Notes under the pieces: generated by a model | The model's database searches: none | What the model was told of the DNA's origin: nothing | The model's input: only the letters and a program-made list of their open reading frames with translations | Made by a program: the position numbers and the translations under genes | Source: an uncultured Planctomycetaceae bacterium | GTDB taxonomy: Bacteria; Planctomycetota; Planctomycetia; Pirellulales; Pirellulaceae | Reading direction: 5' to 3' | Assembly: GCA_937967755.1 (NCBI GenBank) | Contig: CALBTA010000383.1 | Span: 1 to 5,227, forward strand | Length of the DNA: 5,227 bases | Part shown: in pieces, positions 1-5,182 of the stretch | Numbering within the stretch: position 1 is the stretch's first letter | Layout: every line of letters begins with the position of its first letter

Positions 1-1875
1 CTCTTGGGCGTGGCTGTAGAACCGTCGGCCTTGTTTGTGTCCGCGGTGGCGGTCGGTTGTTGGTTCCATGTACAAAATACGGAGCGCGGCGATCTGCTCG
101 TTTTCATACAACCCGGCGTCGGCTCCCTGGTTGTGCCAATTGATCGGCATGCCGTTCCCGTGGCTGGTGAACGCGTCAAGCCCCATCCACGGGTCGCGGG
201 CGGCAACCTCTTCCGGGCAGCGGGCGGTCACTTCGCCTTGGGGCACAACGCCGTTGGGGTAACTTTCCCGCTTGTAAAGGCTGCTGCTGCCGACCAGCCC
301 ATACGGTGTTCCTTCGGGCAAATGCGGTGAGGCCTTTCCATCGTTGGCGACGGGCTTCAACTGCTTCGGTTGTTTGATGCCGTAGATCCGCTCGTAACTG
401 ACGACTGCCCGCGGCCAGCTTTCGTTGTATTTGGGGTCGTTCTTGATCAACAACATATCGGCCGGCTGCTCGAGCACGTTGCTGTCTTTCATCAGGTAAA
501 TGCCGCCGTCGAGCTGCGGCAGATAGGTGTACTGATGATTCACAGGGCCGGGCGAATAAACCGTCAGCAGCCGGTTATCGGGTGCGCAGCTGGGGTGCGT
601 GAACTTGCCGACCTTTGGTGACTCTTTATCGTCCCACACCGAAGGGTTCGCCGGCCCTTCCCGTCCCGTGGCGAACGGAGTCATCGCGACCGAACCGGTC
701 GGCATGAACGGCTTGCGGTACCACTGCCCCTTCGCGTTATAGTGCCGCCCCATCCGCCACGGCTTGTTCCGCGCATCTCGCACGTACGCGGGTCCGAATG
801 CGGCCACTTGCTTCCCCTCTTTCGCAAGGGGGGATTGAGGGGGGTCGGCGGGCTTGGGCGGCAGCTTGATGTACGTTCCAAACCCGCTGTTGTTCTGGTT
901 GTAATACATCTCGAACACGATCGAGCGGTCGCTCATTTCGGTTTGGAAGTGAAATCCGTTGGGCGCGCCGCCGGGGTCGAACGCGCTGACCAGCGGGTTC
1001 CAGTTGCTGCCGTCGGGGTGAATCGTCCAGATGCCCCACAAGATACGCCCGCGAATGCCTTGTGATTCCAGCGAACTGAACATGATCCGCCCGTCGGTCA
1101 ACACCACCGGGTGGAGCGCTCCTGAGATATTCAGGTGGCCGATTTTCTCCAAGTTCGCCGGCGTTTCATCCTCGGCGATCGATTCATCGCGGTCGTCCAT
1201 CACGAACATTTGCAACGCCATCGCCGGGTAGCCGTTGGCCGGCTTGAAACCGTCGCGATTGCTGGTGAAGACGATCTTTCCGCCGGGCAGCGGGCTCGGC
1301 CCCATGTTGTAAACGCCGTAGTCGATCCACGATTTCTCTTTGGTATATCGGTTCTCCGGGTCGAAGCGGGCTGCGGGGTTCCACTTCGCCGCGCCGGTGT
1401 TGGGCGAATACTTCTGGTTGGTCAGCCGCACGATTTTGCGCGATTTCAAATGAATCTTGAAGATATCAGCTCCTTCGCGGGGCGGGTTCCACTGGCTGGC
1501 CTTGTTTAAGTTGTAAATGTGAACGTAATAACACCACTGGCCGTCGAACGAAATCATCGGGTCGGTAATGCTCCCTTCACCCCCTGCGACCAACAACTCT
1601 TCGCTGCCGTCAGGGTGCAGCAACATCAAATCCGCACCCGGCTCCATTACCACGGGCGATGAGAAGTCCAGGTAGAACCGCTTGTGAACTTCATCCCCGG
1701 CCCGCGGAGCGCGGACATAGACAATGTCGTAGTCGTACGTCACGTCCTTGTCGGTCGAGATATGCGGCACGTCAACATCGACGACATTCTTGAACAGAGG
1801 TTCCTGCTGCGCAACTGCCAACGAACACGCGCAGAGCGAGAACGATACCGCAAGCGAAACCCGGCAAGTACCCAT
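1..1875 (-). CDS. Secreted PD40/TolB-like beta-propeller protein related to the hydrazine synthase alpha subunit (N-terminal 625 residues, 3' end outside window)
   Basis: The frame is open from ATG at 1875 to the left edge, with no stop in 625 codons, so the C-terminus is missing. The start is preceded by AGGAGA at 1888-1883 with 7-nt spacing. Residues 1-22 form a Sec signal peptide with likely cleavage AVA|QQ, so the product is exported. Propeller-type strands follow: HPDGSEELL (87-95), MISFDGQWCYYV (107-118), DIFKIHLKSRKIVRLTN (137-153), GGKIVFTSNRDG (198-209) and LTDGRIMFSS (259-268) with IWTIHPDGSNWNPL (282-295). The stretch of about 246-365 (SGALHP, WGIWTIHPDG, YYNQNNSGFGTY, FGPAYVRD) matches my memory of planctomycete proteins annotated as having the hydrazine synthase alpha middle domain. 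Known: in anammox bacteria that subunit carries c-type haem. Seen: no CxxCH in this part; one could lie in the missing C-terminus. Inferred: a periplasmic or surface protein, possibly redox or ligand binding; hydrazine synthesis is not implied. Residues 342-354 are encoded by a palindromic repeat. A generic PD40 propeller protein is the fallback call. Confidence 0.85.
   Translation of the reverse strand, partial: MGTCRVSLAVSFSLCACSLAVAQQEPLFKNVVDVDVPHISTDKDVTYDYDIVYVRAPRAGDEVHKRFYLDFSSPVVMEPGADLMLLHPDGSEELLVAGGEGSITDPMISFDGQWCYYVHIYNLNKASQWNPPREGADIFKIHLKSRKIVRLTNQKYSPNTGAAKWNPAARFDPENRYTKEKSWIDYGVYNMGPSPLPGGKIVFTSNRDGFKPANGYPAMALQMFVMDDRDESIAEDETPANLEKIGHLNISGALHPVVLTDGRIMFSSLESQGIRGRILWGIWTIHPDGSNWNPLVSAFDPGGAPNGFHFQTEMSDRSIVFEMYYNQNNSGFGTYIKLPPKPADPPQSPLAKEGKQVAAFGPAYVRDARNKPWRMGRHYNAKGQWYRKPFMPTGSVAMTPFATGREGPANPSVWDDKESPKVGKFTHPSCAPDNRLLTVYSPGPVNHQYTYLPQLDGGIYLMKDSNVLEQPADMLLIKNDPKYNESWPRAVVSYERIYGIKQPKQLKPVANDGKASPHLPEGTPYGLVGSSSLYKRESYPNGVVPQGEVTARCPEEVAARDPWMGLDAFTSHGNGMPINWHNQGADAGLYENEQIAALRILYMEPTTDRHRGHKQGRRFYSHAQE
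811..844. repeat. GC-rich palindromic repeat lying in frame inside the propeller gene
   Basis: The core at 814-833 folds as CCCCTCTT, loop TCGC, AAGGGGGG, with one T-G wobble, and is followed by ATTGAGGGGGG. On the coding (minus) strand the loop reads GCGA, a GNRA tetraloop. It encodes DPPQSPLAKEGK, a low-complexity stretch unlike the surrounding aromatic and glycine-rich propeller sequence, and keeps the frame open. The pattern of C-runs and G-runs around a TTCGC loop resembles dispersed repeats I remember from many bacterial genomes, often mistranslated as NPPLRKGG-like peptides. A related shorter hairpin occurs at 2201-2218. Its exact ends and copy number cannot be judged from one window. 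Confidence 0.6.
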
Positions 1876-1882
1876 GAAACAA

Positions 1883-1888
1883 TCTCCT
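1883..1888 (-). promoter_or_regulatory. Ribosome binding site of the propeller gene
   Basis: AGGAGA on the minus strand lies 7 nt before the ATG at 1875. Together with the signal peptide that begins directly at that ATG, it fixes the start. Confidence 0.8.
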
Positions 1889-1907
1889 GCGTCAGTGGTG
1901 ACCCGAA

Positions 1908-1929
1908 GCAGAAGCGGACAGGCTTCTGC
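1908..1929. repeat. Perfect 8-bp hairpin upstream of the propeller gene's ribosome binding site
   Basis: GCAGAAGC (1908-1915) and GCTTCTGC (1922-1929) are exact reverse complements around a 6-nt loop. The hairpin lies 19 nt upstream of AGGAGA in the mRNA sense. It has no T-run on either side, so it is not an intrinsic terminator. It could be a leader structure or a dispersed palindromic unit. Confidence 0.55.
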
Positions 1930-2008
1930 CGATGGAAGTTTCAAATCAAAATCTCCGAACCCTGCCCCGCCCGGTTACGCCAACGAAGACAGGCGCGATT
2001 CTACCCGC

Positions 2009-2058
2009 TGTCGATTCGCATCGGAAGTATTTGATGCGAAATTCGAGGCGAATCGACA
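2009..2058. repeat. Dyad cluster with two mutually exclusive pairings
   Basis: TGTCGATTCGC (2009-2019) is an exact 11-bp reverse complement of GCGAATCGACA (2048-2058). The overlapping TTCGCATC (2015-2022) is an exact 8-bp reverse complement of GATGCGAA (2033-2040), extended by TCGA (2011-2014) pairing with TCGA (2043-2046) across a 2-nt bulge. The same left arm can pair with either right arm but not both, a geometry typical of switching leaders or of repeated operator half-sites. Function is not shown. Confidence 0.5.
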
Positions 2059-2108
2059 CTTTTCTCCAACTAAGGCGCTTCGGGTTTTTCCTACTACCAA
2101 TGGCTATC

Positions 2109-2200
2109 GCGCGCTGACGCTTCTCCGCATTTATTCAGCGCGCGCTAGAGTCCCAAGGACATCTCTCAGCGCTGAATAATTCATTCTTTTGTCAGCGCGC
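2109..2200. repeat. Nested inverted repeats built on TCAGCGC motifs
   Basis: The outer arms GCGCGCTGAC (2109-2118) and GTCAGCGCGC (2191-2200) are exact 10-bp reverse complements. Inside them TTATTCAGCGC (2131-2141) and GCGCTGAATAA (2169-2179) are exact 11-bp reverse complements. All four arms carry the same CAGCGC or GCGCTG core, so the element may be a decayed array of one palindromic unit or a small MITE-like insertion. No target-site duplication was recognised. Confidence 0.5.
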
Positions 2201-2218
2201 CTCCCTTCGCAGAGGGGG
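2201..2218. repeat. GC-rich mini-hairpin resembling the repeat inside the propeller gene
   Basis: CTCCCT (2201-2206) pairs with AGGGGG (2213-2218), with one wobble, around loop TCGCAG. The shape (pyrimidine arm, TTCGCA loop, G-run arm) resembles the in-frame repeat at 814-833. The shared sequence is short, so common origin is a suggestion only. Confidence 0.35.
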
Positions 2219-2241
2219 TAATCTGCTGAACAACTACCACC

Positions 2242-2264
2242 CTTCCGCTCCGCGGTAGCGGAAG
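2242..2264. repeat. Perfect 8-bp dyad overlapping the left REP-like unit
   Basis: CTTCCGCT (2242-2249) and AGCGGAAG (2257-2264) are exact reverse complements around a 7-nt loop. The right arm is the head of the left REP-like unit, so this fold competes with that unit's own hairpin. The left arm may be the remnant of a third, truncated, inverted unit. Confidence 0.45.
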
Positions 2265-2328
2265 TCGCCAGACTTCTAAACGTGTCCACTTGAATGTGAT
2301 GCCTGCGAACTCCGGCTAGTTCCGCTAC
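2255..2328. repeat. Inverted pair of REP-like units (REPIN-like element)
   Basis: The plus-strand unit at 2255-2276 begins GTAGCG and continues as GAAGTCGCCAGACTTC, a 6-bp stem with loop GCCA. The minus-strand unit at 2328-2307 begins GTAGCG and continues as GAACTAGCCGGAGTTC, a 5-bp stem. The units match at 18 of 22 positions, and the G/C and C/G differences in the stem are compensatory, keeping the pairing. Known: REP elements mobilised by RAYT transposases have a GTAG or GGAG head next to a hairpin, and two inverted REPs form a REPIN. The 30-nt spacer and head-outward layout fit that. No RAYT gene is in the window. Confidence 0.6.
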
Positions 2329-2334
2329 GACCAA

Positions 2335-2363
2335 ATAGTATACTAATGTATATATTATGTCAA
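2335..2363 (-). promoter_or_regulatory. Sigma70-type promoter reading toward the propeller gene
   Basis: On the minus strand, TTGACA (2363-2358) is a perfect -35 box. After a 17-nt AT-rich spacer comes TACTAT (2340-2335) as -10; the overlapping TATACT (2342-2337) is a closer -10 match but at 15-nt spacing. The patch is far more AT-rich than its surroundings and begins 11 bases past the stop of the membrane-protein gene. Transcription would start near 2328, at the edge of the REP-like unit, giving a leader of about 450 nt. The -10 sequence also contains the 10-bp palindrome TAGTATACTA (2336-2345), a possible operator. No experiment supports it here. Confidence 0.5.
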
Positions 2364-2374
2364 GGGGCGTTTTC

Positions 2375-4072
2375 TCAGCCGCTCAGCTCTCGCCGCATCC
2401 TTGCGTTGAGACGACTGAGGGCCGACCAGCCTTGTTGCAACTGCCCTCCTTTGTAAAGGCTGATGAGGATCGCCAGCAGCAGCAGGATCAATCCCGCCGC
2501 CATGAACGGCAGCGCCTTTTGCAGTATGGTGGCGTGCAACAGCAGGTACGCATGCCGGGCGGGCCGTAGGGCGCAGGCCAGCGACGTGGCCATCGCCCCG
2601 GCCAAATCGTGCGTTTGCTGCCGCCGGTCCCAAAAGCCCCAGGCGGACAGCGTCAGGCCAAGGATGTACATCAGGTGCAGCACCGTCGGCACTTCCGGGT
2701 AGACCGTGTCGTACGCCAGCGATGCCAAGGCGGCGGCCGCGGGTAAGACGAAGAATCCGGTCGTTCGCACGCCGTGCGAAAACGGATCGCGACCCAACAT
2801 GGCCCACAACAGAACGCCTAGGATCGCCAGATGGATCGTGAAGTAACCGTGGTGCATCGTTGCCAGTGTGTAGACCAGCTGCGGGTCGCGGCTAGACGAT
2901 GCGGCCAACAGCAACAGCGCGCCGAACGCCCCTTGCCACTTCCGCTTTTCGACCAGGCCGACCGCCAGCATGAATACGGCCGCCGCTTGAATCGCCAGCG
3001 GTTGCGGCCAGCAGAACGAACCGATGCCTACTGTTTCGATGTTTACAATGCTGCACAGCAACAGCACGGCGACCAACGCCCCTTCGGCAACGCGAACTTG
3101 CCGCATCCAGGCGATGCCGTAATAGGCCAACAGCAGCCAGCATGCGATTTGAATCGGCGACCCGGCCGTTTCGCGCAAGGCGGTCGCGAATAACGAATGA
3201 CTAGCTCCGCCGTCAACCAACGCCATCGGCAGAATGCCCAGCGGCGCAAGCATCGCGGTTTTCTGAACCAACGGCCGCCGCGTGCGGATGCCGATTTCCA
3301 ACAGCAACACCGCCGCGGCAAGGATCAGCGGCGTGAGAAAATGCGGTGCGAACTGGGCGTTCAATTCCCGAGGAGCTTCAAAGGCGAAACTGACAGAGTA
3401 CGCCCGCAGCGCGAAACAGATCCACAAGCCCACGAACAGCGACCACGGGTAGAGCGGCCACCTCCACGGCGTGCCGTTGGGCCGCTCGTCGCGGTGGCCC
3501 CACGACGCCGCCGGCAGCAAGGTCAGAAACGCTCCGCCGGCCAGCCAAGGAAACAGGTAAACGCCCCAGGCCAACGTGCGGTCGAACCCTTCGGCCGACA
3601 GCCAGGCCAGCAGCAGCGGGTAACCGAACAACAGCATCAACATCAAGTGATACGGCAGCCGGTAGACGCCCGCCAACCGCACGCCGAGCATCCGCAACAC
3701 CGCTTCGCTAAGCAGCATCGAAAATACCAAGCCGGAAAGCAGCAGCGGCAAGCCGGCCAGCGGCGCGGCGAGAACGATCTTGTCGAAGCTGACGCTGAGG
3801 GCCAGAAACAACAGAACCAACACCAGCAAGATCATGCGGGCGTCGTCCCACACCCGAGCGACCCGCACGATGAGCACTGCCGCCGCGGCCAGCAACAACG
3901 TATACCCGCAGATCACTCCCATCGCCAGCCACCCGCCCGACAGGTCGAGCGAATCGGCCGTAACCAACCGCAAGCCGTACAGCACCAGCGCCGCGCTGAT
4001 CACGTAAAACGGGTTCTGCGTGCAAAGCAGCCGCACCCACCGTGCGGCGGAAGAATTTTGTGAAGCGCGCAT
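2375..4072 (-). CDS. Multi-spanning integral membrane protein of unknown function (565 aa)
   Basis: ATG at 4072 is preferred because AAGGAG lies 7 nt upstream and the N-terminus MRASQNSS then leads into the first membrane segment. An upstream in-frame start at 4138 would add 22 residues with no ribosome binding site seen. I count about 16-17 hydrophobic segments, roughly at 20-37, 48-72, 78-95, 98-120, 139-158, 166-187, 207-225, 243-261, 271-285, 305-323, 329-348, 355-374, 380-392, 410-426, 436-453, 461-480 and 520-539. The motif LLCTQNPFYVISAALVLYGL (15-34) resembles the start of unnamed planctomycete membrane proteins I have seen. A charged loop lies at 191-203, and the C-terminal tail after 540 is basic (SRLNARMRREL). 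No transporter signature, ATPase motif, haem motif or catalytic site is visible, so I assign no function. A polytopic enzyme or transporter are both possible. The gene is intact. Confidence 0.88.
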   Translation of the reverse strand: MRASQNSSAARWVRLLCTQNPFYVISAALVLYGLRLVTADSLDLSGGWLAMGVICGYTLLLAAAAVLIVRVARVWDDARMILLVLVLLFLALSVSFDKIVLAAPLAGLPLLLSGLVFSMLLSEAVLRMLGVRLAGVYRLPYHLMLMLLFGYPLLLAWLSAEGFDRTLAWGVYLFPWLAGGAFLTLLPAASWGHRDERPNGTPWRWPLYPWSLFVGLWICFALRAYSVSFAFEAPRELNAQFAPHFLTPLILAAAVLLLEIGIRTRRPLVQKTAMLAPLGILPMALVDGGASHSLFATALRETAGSPIQIACWLLLAYYGIAWMRQVRVAEGALVAVLLLCSIVNIETVGIGSFCWPQPLAIQAAAVFMLAVGLVEKRKWQGAFGALLLLAASSSRDPQLVYTLATMHHGYFTIHLAILGVLLWAMLGRDPFSHGVRTTGFFVLPAAAALASLAYDTVYPEVPTVLHLMYILGLTLSAWGFWDRRQQTHDLAGAMATSLACALRPARHAYLLLHATILQKALPFMAAGLILLLLAILISLYKGGQLQQGWSALSRLNARMRRELSG

Positions 4073-4079
4073 GACAAAT

Positions 4080-4085
4080 CTCCTT
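4080..4085 (-). promoter_or_regulatory. Ribosome binding site deciding the start of the membrane-protein gene
   Basis: AAGGAG on the minus strand lies 7 nt before ATG at 4072. The alternative start at 4138 has no comparable site, so the shorter protein is chosen. Confidence 0.7.
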
Positions 4086-4362
4086 CTTCTGTGAAAGGTT
4101 GAAAAGAAGGAAAGCGCGCAGCGAACAGCCTGCGGCATCAGCGTTGATTTTTCGGTGACACCAAAGCTTCAAATTGTGCCGAGCGGAAGCGAATCGATCG
4201 GCGGGCGAGAGAGAATGAAATGCCGAACAATAAGAACTGAAATATTCCCGCGCCTCAGCCGTGTGTATATTCCAACCGCCAACGCGCTTTCCGGCGATAA
4301 GATATGCAGCGATCTACACCATAGGCCACCTCAGCTTCGGGAGCAGAAAACGGGTGAGGTCG

Positions 4363-4380
4363 GCGGCAAGAACTTGCCGC
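4363..4380. repeat. Perfect 8-bp palindromic dyad in the divergent region
   Basis: GCGGCAAG (4363-4370), two central bases, and CTTGCCGC (4373-4380) form a near-continuous palindrome, foldable as a 7-bp stem with loop GAAC. No T-run follows on either strand. Candidates are an operator for the divergent genes or a dispersed palindromic unit. Confidence 0.5.
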
Positions 4381-4410
4381 TCTCAACGTAACAAGTTTGG
4401 ATCGCCGGGG

Positions 4411-4425
4411 TCAAGAATATCTTGA
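4411..4425. promoter_or_regulatory. Operator-like dyad upstream of the small secreted-protein promoter
   Basis: TCAAGA and TCTTGA are exact 6-bp reverse complements around ATA. The site is 24 bp upstream of the -35 box at 4449, a position suited to an activator. Outer GGGG and CCC extend the symmetry with a 3-base offset. The factor is unknown. Confidence 0.3.
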
Positions 4426-4448
4426 GATCCCGCGCTAGGGTAAAGAGA

Positions 4449-4477
4449 TTGACCGCCTGTACGGGTGATTGGATAAT
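4449..4477 (+). promoter_or_regulatory. Sigma70-type promoter of the small secreted-protein gene
   Basis: TTGACC (4449-4454), a 17-bp spacer and GATAAT (4472-4477) each match the consensus at five of six positions. Transcription would start near 4484, leaving a leader of about 68 nt before the ATG at 4552. Orientation and distance fit the gene. Confidence 0.5.
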
Positions 4478-4551
4478 ACGGAAGTTGGCGACGTTCTCCA
4501 CCGAATGTTGAACTGTTATTGCTCACTTTCCTAAACGATCAAGGCGATTGT

Positions 4552-5094
4552 ATGCGAACTCAAGCGATCATCTTTGCCGCCATTTGTGCCGGCTTTTTCT
4601 CAACGAACTCTTCACGTGCCGAGTTGCCGCCGGAGATCAAACCGACGGCCGACCAATACGATCAGGCGATGGCGACCTACGACAAGAATATCGCGCTGCA
4701 GATCAAGGTGGCCCGTGATTCCTACGTCACCGTGCTCAACGCAGTTCGGAAACGTGAGGCCGGGGCCAGGCGAGACAAGTCGGTCGCCGCCATCGATGCC
4801 GAACTCAAAGCAATGGAAGCCGGTCCGCTACCCGAAGCCGCCCCGGCCGATCTGCCGGCCGACGCGGCACGCTACCGAGAGCAGTACACGACCGCGCCTG
4901 CCCGTGCGGCCAAGGCTGTGGAGTCGGCTCGCAACTTCACGCGAGCTAACTACTTGAAGTGGCTCAACGGAATGGGTGACGTCGCCAGGAAGGTGAAAAA
5001 CGCCGACCTGGAAGCAGCGGTCAACAGCGAGATCAAACGAGTGAGTGAGAGCGATACGGAGGTGAATGAAGATGACCCGGAAAGCGATGAATAA
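4552..5094 (+). CDS. Small secreted helical protein with internal repeat and acidic tail, unknown function (180 aa)
   Basis: ATG at 4552 is chosen because AAGG (4541-4544) lies 7 nt upstream and the protein then opens with a signal peptide: hydrophobic AIIFAAICAGFF (5-16) and likely cleavage SRA|E after residue 23. An in-frame TTG at 4519 would bury the signal and is less likely. The mature part is charged and probably helical at about 31-90 and 104-165, joined by a Pro/Ala linker (GPLPEAAPADLPAD, 91-104). The two halves look duplicated: R55, Y58, L62, N63, A79, A80, E84 and K86 each match a residue exactly 76 further on, without gaps. The last 15 residues are strongly acidic (SDTEVNEDDPESDE). 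The Y-x3-L ... A-A-x3-E pattern resembles exported planctomycete proteins of unknown function. No enzyme motif or cysteine pair is seen. It has its own promoter and is divergent from the membrane-protein gene. Confidence 0.85.
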   Translation: MRTQAIIFAAICAGFFSTNSSRAELPPEIKPTADQYDQAMATYDKNIALQIKVARDSYVTVLNAVRKREAGARRDKSVAAIDAELKAMEAGPLPEAAPADLPADAARYREQYTTAPARAAKAVESARNFTRANYLKWLNGMGDVARKVKNADLEAAVNSEIKRVSESDTEVNEDDPESDE

Positions 5095-5182
5095 AGTCCA
5101 CAGCGATTCCGTTTCAGCACTCGATTCACCACCTCGCGCCCGCAATCACACCTAACGCGTTGCCGCCGTTGGAGTTTGGTCG

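Larger units (their letters stand above)
1876..2374. other. 499-base palindrome-rich intergenic region, probable long leader of the propeller gene
   Basis: No credible gene lies here. Short frames on both strands lack a convincing start, composition or domain, and several are translations of the palindromes. The region holds, in order, a hairpin at 1908-1929, alternative hairpins at 2009-2058, a nested dyad at 2109-2200, a GC-rich mini-hairpin at 2201-2218, an inverted pair of REP-like units at 2255-2328, and an AT-rich promoter patch at 2332-2363. If the minus-strand promoter is real, most of this is transcribed as a 5' leader of roughly 450 nt. Confidence 0.7.
4073..4551. other. Divergent intergenic region between the membrane-protein and small secreted-protein genes
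   Basis: No gene is supported here; a 78-codon plus-strand frame at 4155-4391 has no ribosome binding site or recognisable content. The region must carry promoters in both directions. A plus-strand sigma70-like promoter is visible at 4449-4477; I see no convincing minus-strand promoter for the membrane protein. Dyads occur at 4328-4360 (ACCTCA with TGAGGT), 4363-4380 and 4411-4425. No tRNA or known riboswitch was recognised. Confidence 0.6.

Noticed and set aside
811..844. Frameshift or pseudogene at the in-gene repeat
   Set aside because: The frame reads through cleanly into FGPAYVRD and stays open for the remaining 260 codons.
1684..2179. Plus-strand frames of 116 and 143 codons spanning the start of the propeller gene
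   Set aside because: They overlap the signal-peptide region of a clearly coding minus-strand gene and run into palindromes, with no domain-like content.
2131..2334. 67-codon minus-strand frame in the leader
   Set aside because: It begins with TTG at 2334, directly after the proposed -10 box and upstream of the likely start of transcription, and mostly translates the REP-like and nested palindromes.
2359..2374. Intrinsic terminator for the membrane-protein gene
   Set aside because: The bases after the stop on the minus strand show no stem before the short A/T stretch; the next element is the promoter.
3197..4063. 288-codon plus-strand frame opposite the membrane-protein gene
   Set aside because: Its product is a Gln/Arg/His-rich low-complexity string, the expected antisense translation of a Leu/Ala-rich membrane protein, with no supporting start signal.
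4073..4138. 22-residue N-terminal extension of the membrane protein
   Set aside because: It has no ribosome binding site, is partly basic and Phe-rich, and would place the good AAGGAG site inside the gene.
4161..4178. Possible sigma54 promoter (CGGCACAATTTGAAGC on the minus strand)
   Set aside because: The GGCAC half is present but the TTGC half is absent at the required spacing.
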